Made by a program: the position numbers and the translations under genes. Positions 1 to 6,819 of a stretch of 10,228 nucleotides of DNA are shown one piece after another. Source of the stretch: Euperipatoides rowelli (Eukaryota > Onychophora > Udeonychophora > Euonychophora > Peripatopsidae). The DNA is taken from assembly GCA_003024985.2 (NCBI GenBank), contig PXIH01S0073670.1. The stretch is one strand, 5' to 3'. Position 1 is the first letter of the stretch; each line of letters opens with the position of its first letter. A model generated the notes under the pieces. The model was given only the letters and a program-made list of their open reading frames with translations, had not been told where the DNA came from and searched no databases.

Positions 1-1130
1 ATATAGATAACTAACTAACAAAAGTTTCACAAATAGCCTATTACATTAAATAACATAAGACAATCACAAGTTAAAAGTTATTAAACACTTCCTATGTTCT
101 TTTAGATTAATAGTGTTGGCTAAGAAGAACAAGAGCTGTTTTTTTTTTTTTTTTAAATTTAAAATAAAGAGCATCAAATTAAATTAATTAAAAAATTATA
201 AAATAAATTCCATCATTTTAAATCATAATATCTAAATTTAATATAATAGATATAAAAGATTAATAAGGGTTCTTCAACTTGAAATTCCCAATTATACCTA
301 GGATAGTAATTTATTCCTGCATTAATTATTTTGAAAGTCTATTAATATAATTTAAAAATCTGTTTTTTTTTTACAGAGACATTATTAAACTGTATGTTAA
401 TATTAATAATTAATGGTCTAACTTTTTATTTTATTTCATTTTATAAAGTGAACAACAAAACATACTTTTTTTAAAATAAAATAAAACCTAATATTAGATA
501 AAGAATAAAAGATTTAAAAAAAAAAAACATATTAGTTATCTTGTGACTTGTATTTTACAATAAAAATATAATTAAATATTGATACAACCATGGTATGTTA
601 GAAACAGAAAACAAATGAAAAATAAAATAATAAAAAAAAATAATATAATTTATAAAAGAGGAAAATGTTTTGCAAATTTTTATAAAAATAATTTTATAAT
701 CGATTTAAACATGGCAGAGAAATTTAAGATTAATTCCCAAAATAACAAATGATAATATCAGACCAAAGTACAAAATAAATGTTGTGTATGACATTCCCTG
801 AACAGTTCAATTAAAGAAATATGCTCAGACTTACAAAAAAAAAAGTTAAGATATAGAGTTCAAACATTGCCCAAAGGAATAAAGTGTATTCCGCTTATAA
901 TAACTTGAAAGTGACAAATGTTTTTGTTTTTTTAATCAAATTTATTAAACAATGTGGAGTATATAGAAATGCAATTTATTATAATTTTAGAAAACAGACC
1001 TATTTTATGGCTTATGATTGAATTTTTTTAATGTTTTTTAATAGCTTGCTCCCTATAACCCATTTTCTGCTCCAGTCACATTTAAAAAAATTATGTTAGT
1101 GACTTACTAAATGACAATCATTTATATCTT
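1..1130. other. A/T-rich stretch without recognisable genes
   Basis: Stops are dense in all frames and I see no conserved protein motif on either strand. The stretch is dominated by A and T runs, including sixteen T at 139-154 and many short AAATTT-like words. It ends in a pyrimidine-leaning tract (about 1118-1146) that could serve as a splice acceptor for the candidate exon listed separately. Intergenic or intronic filler is the plainest reading. Confidence 0.7.
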
Positions 1131-1146
1131 GTGTTTTATGTTGCAG

Positions 1147-1209
1147 GGAATGCATATAACCTATGTATGCCAGTTTTGGCACAGACCTTTAAGTCCTCAA
1201 CCTGCCATG
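1147..1209 (+). other. Candidate small internal exon (63 bases)
   Basis: A T-rich tract ending TTTTATGTTGCAG (to 1146) forms a good 3' splice site, and CCATG followed by GTAAAG at 1210 forms a plausible 5' splice site. The 63 bases between them are clearly less A/T-rich than the surroundings. Two frames are open throughout: one is 21 whole codons, including the run CQFWHRPLSPQPAM; the other reads NAYNLCMPVLAQTFKSSTCH. I recognise neither product. A splice-like pair around a short open segment can arise by chance, and no partner exons were found in the window, so this is only a candidate. It could also be part of an unrecognised old repeat. Confidence 0.2.
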
Positions 1210-1215
1210 GTAAAG

Positions 1216-2129
1216 TGGTAACTTGCATTCTAGGCTATGGGCTACACATGTTGGAAATTTGTAATTAAATAGGGACTTCAAAATGTTTCTAGCAAGTGTT
1301 TTGGTAGAAAATGTCCGTGTTGGATTACATAGCCTATTGATTATCAAACTACTTAACTAATTAGAAAGATGATACTAGGCTAAGGCAGGCTTATATAACA
1401 TAAATCCCAACATAGGTTAATAGTATGTTAGTATTGGTCCCACACAAATGTAAAAAGAAGTAAGATTCTAAAATTTCAATTAATTTTAAGTAATAAAGGA
1501 ATGGAGAATATACATTTCTTCGGAAGACTTAAATCTGTCACTTTTTTTTTAAACGTTCACTTCCAAAATGTTGAAAAAAATCCCTCTACCACAACCTTAA
1601 AATCTTTTAAAAAGGATAAATTTGAATATGTTCATAAACTTTAATATGTGGGCTAGGTTTTGTGTAAATTGAATAAAGGATGTAACTGCAATTCACCATA
1701 TGGAAAAAGAGTTATATGAAACCACATTTTTGAAACAGATGATAGATCGGATTAGAGTTCATTTTATAAGTGTATTATTCTTAAAGTTCAATATATGTGC
1801 AGTTTTGACATAAATTGATTGATTAAGAGACTATAATCTGTCTTCTGGCTTGAATAAGTACATGACTACCATTTTAGGCTGATAAATATGGCAGTTGAAT
1901 TTTCTTTAAAAGGAGAAGGTAATAAAACTTGAGCTTTGTACAAGGTTGATTGAACAATGTTTCAACATTGGTCTAATGCAAAATAACCAAAGATTGCAAC
2001 AAAATATGAAATTGACCAATATTATCATATAGTGTAATGTACAAGAATAAAATGTATTCTGTCGTTGTTTTTTTTTTTTTAATTGTTTTTACATCACCAA
2101 AATGTTACAGACATGAACTTGTGCTTGTA
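1216..2129. other. Non-coding A/T-rich stretch
   Basis: No protein motif seen on either strand. It carries three of the seven TAGGCTA/TAGCCTA words in the window (1231, 1330, 1376). A small perfect inverted repeat lies at 1955-1970 (CAATGTT, two bases, AACATTG). The open frame beginning at 2037 runs through a T tract and has no recognisable domain, so I do not call it a gene. Confidence 0.6.
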
Positions 2130-2147
2130 CAGGTCAGTACTGACCTG
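2130..2147. promoter_or_regulatory. Perfect 18-bp palindrome with AGGTCA half-sites
   Basis: CAGGTCAGTACTGACCTG is perfectly self-complementary. It contains AGGTCA (2131-2136), a four-base spacer GTAC and the inverted half-site TGACCT (2141-2146). AGGTCA is the known core half-site of many nuclear hormone receptors, and inverted pairs are bound by receptor dimers; the usual spacers for inverted pairs differ from four, so binding is not assured. No promoter or gene is visible nearby. It may be a chance palindrome or part of an old repeat. Confidence 0.25.
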
Positions 2148-2239
2148 CTTATAATTTATGTAAGCACTGATGTTATTATTAATTTATTATGGTCTTTTTG
2201 TATTATCTTTGAATATGGAGGTAGTTGCTACACTAGGAT

Positions 2240-2925
2240 TTATTATTCAAGTGAAACTGAAGTTACTTTTTGAAGATTTGTTGTCTCTCGACTTTATAAT
2301 GAATGAAATTTTGTTGGGTTCCATGTAATTTACATGGAAGCCATTTTCTTCAGAGAGTTCTACTTTAGATTGCTCTAATGGAAATTGTTTGTTTAATTTT
2401 CTTTGGCTGTATGATCACAAATGGAAATGACTTATTTTTAATTCTTTGTTTAAATAATTTCTAAATTTGCTTTGTTTTTGTGTCATTTTTGGTGAAATCT
2501 ACGACATTGTCAAGAAACTCAATAAACTCATTATGACCTACAATTTCTCAGGAAAAAGTTTTAGAGAAAGCATTTACAATCATTTCCATGTCATCACAGC
2601 CTTCATTGTTGATTGTAAATAGGCATAATATTCCTTTTATTACTTTTTAACTCTGATATAATTTTTAAAATATTTATGATTATCAATCATATTATTAAAA
2701 TGTTTGCTTTTAGCAGATTTAAGATCTTTATAAATCTCCACTTATCCTTTTATATCAGTCTGTTTACAATGATCTGTATAATTTGATTTATGTAGTCTGA
2801 ATAATTCTCTCTTTCTTTTTATATATCTGTAAAAAAAGGGTATTTTTGTTTATTATCTCCAAAATAGTTTCAAACCAAACAACAAAAAAATCATTAATAT
2901 CATTAGAATCAAAGTCATCAAATAA
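2240..2925 (-). pseudogene. LINE B linker and possible start of reverse transcriptase
   Basis: FDDFDSNDINDFFVVWFE followed by ILEIINKNT (about 2922-2838) fits the conserved region just after the endonuclease, where the element sequence leads to a '(I/V)xxKHAP'-like motif. After a lysine-rich, frame-broken stretch, NNEGCDDMEMIVNAFSKTF (about 2612-2550) and then HNEFIEFLDNVVDFTKN match the usual linker segment in which an asparagine/glycine turn is followed by 'xxIAxxFNxFF'. MEPNKISFIIKSRDNKSSK (about 2320-2262) resembles the first RT block, where a series of lysines precedes a serine/glycine turn; that last match is weaker. The conserved RT catalytic box was not found. Stops and at least three frame changes occur within the segment. 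Confidence 0.55.
2319..2339. repeat. 21-base palindrome with single-base centre
   Basis: TTCCATGTAA, one T, then TTACATGGAA: ten perfect pairs. It falls within the weakest part of the LINE B match, and may simply be a chance feature of that decayed sequence. Its AT-rich arms would make a short hairpin. Confidence 0.6.
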
Positions 2926-2999
2926 TAAAAGTCAAAGATCATGTGATATTTGAACATAATTATAATTATTATGATCATATTTCACTCCATCATTATATA

Positions 3000-3463
3000 A
3001 ATCATTCTCAGCTTTTCATTTTTTATATGTAGGTATCTCAAATACCATGATGATTAGTCATTGATAAATATTGTCCAATTAAATAACTTTAACTAAATAA
3101 GCTATGTCATTGTATATCATCACAAGATTTAGGAGGGATCTGGTATGTGTTTCAAAATTGAATCAATATATGAATAGTATCAAAATTAACTACTTTTCTT
3201 GTATTTGTATTCATTTTTAATATGTCACATTGATATCACTGTAAATAAAGATACTTTAACTACCAATCTAGATTGAATATCATATCTTTCAATATCAAGA
3301 TCAGATAGTCAATTGCAACAATATCCAGGTGCTGCATAAACAGTAGACTACCAATAATAATTTTATTCCTGCCCATTTTAACCTTCAAGCATTTGTCGTA
3401 TGACTCATAGAATCCTATGTATAAAAGTTTCCAAATATGTGTAATAATGAAATGATTACACAT
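3000..3463 (-). pseudogene. LINE B endonuclease (APE/EEP fold) fragment
   Basis: The peptide CLKVKMGRNKIIIGS (about 3392-3348) matches the strand that leads into the conserved 'VYRPPG'-like turn of retrotransposon AP endonucleases. The turn itself survives in another frame as VYAAPG (about 3350-3320). Further on come SDINVTY and NTNTRKVVNFD (3240-3178), equivalent to the conserved G-D-F/I-N block in which D and N are catalytic; both are retained, but the preceding G is S. NHHGI (about 3054-3040) sits where the catalytic SDH triad member lies, with S-D replaced by T-N and the H kept. EIPTYKK follows in a neighbouring frame. The longest uninterrupted piece is 67 codons (3463-3260). In an active LINE this domain nicks the target DNA to prime reverse transcription. 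This copy cannot be functional. Confidence 0.7.
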
Positions 3464-3465
3464 AT
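3435..3465. repeat. Hairpin with 11-bp perfect arms
   Basis: ATATGTGTAAT (3435-3445) is matched by ATTACACATAT (3455-3465) across a nine-base loop. It lies at the upstream limit of the recognisable LINE B coding sequence, so it could belong to that element or mark its break with older DNA. No function can be assigned. Confidence 0.6.
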
Positions 3466-3470
3466 GTATG

Positions 3471-3526
3471 TTCTATTTATTGTCAGGAATTTTATTATAT
3501 AAAGAAAAAAAAAATTCCAACAAACA
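3471..3526 (+). repeat. Dispersed direct repeat, copy 1
   Basis: Begins TTCTATTTATTGTCA, continues AATTTTATTATATAAA, then an A run and CCAACAAACA, followed by a long T run (3527-3541). The same order of words recurs at 3696-3747, 225 bases away. The differences are a few substitutions and A-run length. The A-run plus T-run makeup suggests either a local segmental duplication or two copies of a short repeat. It sits in the gap between the two LINE relics. Confidence 0.7.
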
Positions 3527-3541
3527 TTTTTTTTTTTTTTT

Positions 3542-3979
3542 GTTATTATATTTCTAAACAGATTTTTTTCTATTGTCATATTTATAAAAGTTGGGCATTC
3601 ATTCCACTTGTATTTCCAGTATGGCTAGATAATACATTGTTATATATTGCAAAATCTATAACAGATAGAAAAAAAAACTTAAATATTATTTTTTGTTCTA
3701 TTTATTGTCAATAATTTTATTATATAAAAAAAAAAATCCAACAAACAGATTTTTTTATCAGTTAAGCCAATTTGTTTCCAAATGTCAGCTATAAAAATAA
3801 AGCCAGTCTATCTTACATTTTTCATTACTGTTTCTCTGTCGTTTTAGATATTTTTTGGTTTTGATTTTTGAAATCTGCATTAAATTTCAATTTTAAAAAT
3901 ATATAAATTTATTCCTAAAAGTTTTATAATATTTGTATTACGCTACCTGAAATTCAATATTATTACACCAATGGGTGTG
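3542..3979. other. Gap between the two LINE relics
   Basis: I see no convincing coding block here on either strand. Short minus-strand peptides could be remnants of the missing end of LINE A or the missing start of LINE B, but none carries a conserved motif. Apart from the second copy of the direct repeat it is A/T-rich and unstructured. Confidence 0.5.
3696..3747 (+). repeat. Dispersed direct repeat, copy 2
   Basis: Second copy of the sequence at 3471, again TTCTATTTATTGTCA, AATTTTATTATATAAA, an A run and CCAACAAACA, followed by GATTTTTTT. A partial echo of this tail (AAACAGATTTTTTTCT) also lies near 3556-3571, just after copy 1. Flanking bases upstream of the two copies do not resemble each other, so the duplicated segment appears to begin near TTCTATTT. 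Confidence 0.7.
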
Positions 3980-3999
3980 TGTCATAAAATTAATGTCTG

Positions 4000-4480
4000 G
4001 GCGTCTTTTTACATATAATTCTAAAAAATAACTATAAAATAAGCTATGTGAAAGGTAAAAACCTACCAATATAATAGTGGGGAGTTAGTTTTAGGAATGG
4101 AAGGCAGAGATAAACTTGCAAGACCATACACATAGACACTCTTTATAAAAAAAAATTGAATTTGTCGTAAATCGGTCACTCGAAGGTTAACTCTAATCCA
4201 AATAATTTTGTATTTCAATCTGGCTCTGAAAATAACAGGTGAGGATTCATAGGTATTTTTTATTGCAATTAAAACCACCACCATTGTTTGGGCTGTTAGA
4301 TAGCCTATCTGTTCGGTAAATACAATAATCATTCACAAGTGTTTGCTGTATACATTCTCATTGAGCAAAGTTTCATTCAACATAATGTCATCCATATTGT
4401 AAGATTGTACCATATCTTGCAAAATGTAGGACCTTATTTTTAATAATATTTACATTAGAAAAATATATACTAAAATCAGA
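4000..4480 (-). pseudogene. LINE A ORF2 endonuclease N-terminal fragment
   Basis: LQDMVQSYNMDDIMLNETLL with NENVYSKHL (about 4421-4335) matches the first conserved endonuclease segment, where 'D-I-(I/C)-x-L-(T/N)-E-T-W-L' contains the catalytic glutamate; that E is kept and W is L. The next block, IYRTDRLSN then a glycine-rich GGG turn (about 4325-4270), is out of frame with VLIAIKNTYESSPVIF (about 4270) and YKIIWIRVNLR (about 4205-4170), the core strands of the fold. PTIILVGFYLSHS (about 4082-4043) is the G-D-F-N block with D-F-N changed to F-Y-L. Between YKIIWIRVNLR and this block some 30 residues seem shortened. The longest open piece is 89 codons (4332-4063). The product would be inactive. 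Confidence 0.7.
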
Positions 4481-4554
4481 ACTATCTCAAGATGTTAACT
4501 CTTACAACTTCCTGTTTTGTTTCCAAGTTTTTTGACTTATATGTGTTATGTGAT

Positions 4555-5155
4555 TTAATTAAGTTTTTTTCTTATTATAATTTGACCTTTTCTGATCATC
4601 AAGCCAGTCTCACCACTATCATTTCTCTTTTTCAATTCATTTCCCAAATCCTATTAGAGTTTCTTTATTCTGAGAGTAAGATCAGGGTTAACATAAATAT
4701 TATCATGTTTCTTTGATTTAACCAATAAATTGATGCCACTTCTCCAACTGATGATCTCTTTGAATCCATGAATTATACACAATCAAGATAAGCCTATTTT
4801 TTTATTTTTATAGAGTTATCCAAGCTAACCACATTATCAAGATTATATTCAGGAAGATCTACCTGCTGGCAAATCTCATTTACCATTTGTAAATCCATAT
4901 TACTTTTAAATCTGCCAACAGTCTTATCTTCTAGTATGTTGTGTATAATAACATTTTTGACCTATCAAACTCTAGTTGTTTGTCAGTTCTAATATGCTTC
5001 ATAATCTCACCATTGGAATTGTAAACATTCCCATGTGATACACAAGATTCATTTGGTTTCAAAACATTTATCCCCATTGACATAAGTATTTGTAATTGAG
5101 AATAAATAAATTGTCGAGTTCCGTTACCGTCCACTAATTGGCTGATGTATGTAAC
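4555..5155 (-). pseudogene. LINE A ORF1 (nucleic-acid-binding protein) remnant
   Basis: Three blocks form a continuous protein once two frame changes are allowed. First, an uninterrupted 67-codon frame (5134-4931) contains GNGTRQFIYSQLQILMSMGI and ends at EFDRSK. Second, in the next frame, NVIIHNILEDKTVG (from 4955) runs through NMDLQMVNEICQQVDLPEYN to DNVVSL, matching the RNA-recognition-like region of LINE ORF1 proteins, where 'R-x-x-N-(V/I)-(I/V)-I' starts the fold and an acidic stretch leads to 'V-x-R-L-G-K'. Third, KHDNIYVNPDLTLRIKKL (about 4709-4655), then DLGNELKKRNDSGETGLMIR and KGQIIIRKK, is the conserved C-terminal region ('NPDLT...L...LK.R...GE..L.IR.G.I'). ORF1 proteins coat element RNA and act as chaperones. 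I see no zinc-knuckle Cys/His pattern. The order and spacing make this one of the better supported calls in the window. Confidence 0.7.
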
Positions 5156-5204
5156 TTGAAATTTTCAAAATTGGTGCTCAGCAAATTATTATTTCATCTC
5201 TAGA

Positions 5205-5688
5205 TTCTCATAGGGTTCAATGTTATGGTAAGGTTAGGACTGTAAGGAAAATAAGCTAAAATCGGCAAGAAAAAAATGGTAATTCCTCAGGCTACTGTGT
5301 ATTGGCTGTTGCCCAACTCCTAACGTTATCTCATTTAAAAGTGTGATTTCATAGCCTTGAATATTTTTCTAGGGAACAGAGTATGAGGAAATTTATAATT
5401 CCCTGTTATTTATGAATACATAAATGTCTTGCGTTCAATAAGAAGCGTTCTCATTTTGAGAAGTTCTTAAATAAAGGAAATTGATTTTTAAGCACATAAA
5501 TTTTAATGGTTATTATACTGGTTAATCTACTAATGCAATGATTTGTTACAATAATATTTTCCTCATTTTTCTTTATGATAAAAAAAATATTTTAGTGTAT
5601 GAGTAAATATCTTAGAAATATCAGAATGGAGATTCATGATGTACTAATACTTTATAATATAATCACGTTTAAAGTGCAAAGATATTCT
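5205..5688. other. A/T-rich spacer between LINE A and the palindromic element
   Basis: No protein motif seen on either strand. The minus-strand frame upstream of the LINE A ORF1 (about 5150-5185) reads LSTNFENFK and may be an eroded extension of that protein. The segment 5640-5688 shows vague similarity to the reverse complement of 6450-6490, so the inverted repeat of the adjacent element may once have reached further out. Confidence 0.5.
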
Positions 5689-5753
5689 GGTTAGAATCCA
5701 TGTATTATGTCAATATAAATTTGTTGTTAATTGTTAATGAATGTGTATGATTC
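5689..5753 (+). repeat. Left outer inverted repeat of the palindromic element
   Basis: Starts GGTTAGAATCCA and ends ATGTGTATGATTC, both having exact inverted counterparts at the right end. About nine bases near 5700-5712 have no counterpart opposite, so the arms differ by a small indel. The arm runs straight into the first hairpin unit, whose opening GATTCACAC belongs to both. Confidence 0.75.
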
Positions 5754-6393
5754 ACACAACTTTGATGAAGGGTCAGTGTATTCTTAAGGTTAGGATATCC
5801 TTAAGACTACAATGACCCTTCATCACACTTGTGTATATGTAGATTCACACAAGTCTGATGAAGGATAAGTGTAACCTTAAGGTTAGGATATCCTTAAGAC
5901 TACCCTGGCCCATCATCATGCTTGTGTATATGTAGATTCACACAAGTCTGATAAAGGGTCAGTGCAATCTTGAGGTTAGTATACACTTAAGACTACACTG
6001 AACCTTCATCATACATGTGTATATGTAGATTCACATAAGTCTGATGAATGGTCAGTGTAATCTTGAGGTTAGGATATCCTTAAGAATACACTGACCATTC
6101 ATCATACTTGTGTATATGTAGATTCCCACAAGTCAAATGAAGGGTCAATGTAATCTTGAGGTTAGAATATCCTTAAGACTACACTGACCCTTCCTCATAC
6201 TTGTGTATATGCAGATTCACACAAGTCTGATGAAGGGTAAGTGTATTCTTAAGGTTAGGATATTCTTAAGATTGCATTGACCCTTCAGTAGACTTGTGTA
6301 TTTCTACGATTCAGACAAGTCTGATGAATGGTCAGTGTATTCTTAAGGTTAGGATATCCTTTAGACTACACTGACCCTTCATCAGACATGTGC
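5749..6393. repeat. Seven tandem 93-94 bp units, each an imperfect hairpin
   Basis: Units start with GATTC-like sequence at 5749, 5842, 5935, 6028, 6121, 6214 and 6308; six intervals are 93, 93, 93, 93, 93 and 94 bases. Within a unit, CACACAAGTCTGATGAAGGG, TCAGTGTA and TCTTAAGG lead to a loop near TTAGGATAT, then CCTTAAGA, TACACTGA and CCCTTCATCAT-CTTGTGT return as the complement, giving stems of about 35 pairs. A second palindromic centre lies at each unit junction (ACTTGTGT, twelve bases, ACACAAGT), so the array is an alternating series of one arm and its inverse. Units differ by scattered substitutions, indicating age. The repeats have no unique spacers, so this is not CRISPR-like. Transcription from either strand would give long double-stranded RNA. 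Confidence 0.92.
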
Positions 6394-6449
6394 GAATCAT
6401 ACACATATGCTAACAAGTTACAACAAAATTATATCAGTGGATTCTAACC
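6394..6449 (-). repeat. Right outer inverted repeat of the palindromic element
   Basis: GAATCATACACAT (6394-6406) and TGGATTCTAACC (6438-6449) are exact inverses of the two blocks in the left arm; the intervening ACAAGTTACAACAAAATTAT is a diverged inverse of the left middle portion. It follows directly on the seventh hairpin unit. Confidence 0.75.
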
Positions 6450-6819
6450 GCTATTCTCAATGTATGAGTTTATAATAAGCAGATAATGAACTGTATATTG
6501 TAGAAACTCACAATGCCAAGTGCAATAGTTCACATCTTATTCTATTTCATTGTTTTCTAATTTCTTTAATTACTTTAATTTTTTTCTCCCACACATAATT
6601 CCAATGAAAATAAGTTAAATATTGTTCCTGTGCTTGTGCAGACTCCTGCCTTCATAGCGTAATTTAGGTCTGTTGTATTGAGTTATTATTTTATTAGCCT
6701 ATTTTAATATTATTTAGAAACTTGACTTATTTGAAAATATTAACATTTATGTTAATGAAAAGGATTTGTTACTTCTGTGTATTAATTGTTGTTAACCACA
6801 GAATGTCTTTTGAAGAATA
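6450..6819. other. Non-coding A/T-rich stretch
   Basis: No gene or repeat seen. TGTTCCTGTGCTTGTGCAG (6623-6641) looks like a splice acceptor, but the sequence beyond it meets a stop after a few codons in one frame and has no good donor nearby. One TAGCCTA word occurs at 6695. Confidence 0.55.

Larger units (their letters stand above)
2240..3480 (-). mobile_element. LINE B: decayed APE-type non-LTR retrotransposon ORF2
   Basis: Reading leftwards on the minus strand, blocks appear in the order expected for a non-LTR retrotransposon ORF2: endonuclease core (3392 down to about 3030), the region after the endonuclease (about 2925-2838), the linker before the reverse transcriptase (about 2612-2465) and possibly the first RT block (about 2320-2240). 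The frame changes several times and many stops interrupt it, so the copy is long dead. Catalytic RT motifs were not found further left, so the RT is missing or unrecognisable. Motif wording suggests a CR1/L2/Jockey-like lineage, but clade assignment is a guess. The 5' limit near 3480 is approximate; A-rich repeats and a hairpin lie there. It has the same orientation as LINE A but is a different family, because its GDFN-type endonuclease block reads SDINVTY whereas LINE A reads ILVGFYLSH. Confidence 0.75.
3980..5200 (-). mobile_element. LINE A: decayed non-LTR element, 5' portion (ORF1 plus endonuclease start)
   Basis: On the minus strand an ORF1-like protein (about 5155-4555) is followed by the N-terminal part of an APE-type endonuclease (about 4480-4040), the order found in CR1/L2-like and related non-LTR retrotransposons. 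The endonuclease ends soon after its GDFN-equivalent block (ILVGFYLSH, about 4075-4045). No reverse transcriptase from this element was seen. It therefore keeps 5' sequence and lacks the 3' end, opposite to the usual 5'-truncated LINE copy. Frameshifts and stops are frequent. The right limit near 5200 is where recognisable protein fades, not a proven end. The remainder may have been deleted, separated by the LINE B insertion or decayed beyond recognition. Confidence 0.75.
5689..6449. mobile_element. Fold-back-like palindromic element with hairpin array
   Basis: The left end GGTTAGAATCCA (5689-5700) is exactly inverted at the right end as TGGATTCTAACC (6438-6449). Inside these, similarity continues: AAATTTGTTGTTAATTGTTA on the left resembles the complement of 6405-6430, and ATGTGTATGATTC (5741-5753) is a perfect inverse of GAATCATACACAT (6394-6406). 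Between lie seven tandem hairpin units. The element's midpoint (about 6069) falls in the loop of the fourth unit, so the entire 761 bases form one imperfect palindrome. No coding frame of note is present, so it would be a non-autonomous element resembling fold-back elements or MITEs. TATTCT occurs just outside both ends (5683-5688 and 6452-6457, the latter after two extra bases) and may be a target-site duplication. The family is not recognised. Confidence 0.7.

Noticed and set aside
1955-2019. Small inverted repeats (CAATGTT/AACATTG and ATTGGTC/GACCAAT)
   Set aside because: Arms of seven bases are expected by chance in sequence of this composition and do not bound anything recognisable.
2037-2273. 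78-codon plus-strand open frame
   Set aside because: It runs through a T tract giving a Phe run, shows no domain, and overlaps the palindrome and the end of the antisense LINE B match.
4492-4716. 74-codon plus-strand open frame
   Set aside because: It lies antisense to the LINE A ORF1 C-terminal region, which has recognisable motifs; the plus-strand peptide has none.
5749-6393. CRISPR-like regular array
   Set aside because: The spacing is regular, but the whole 93-base unit repeats with no unique spacers, and the sequence context is eukaryotic.
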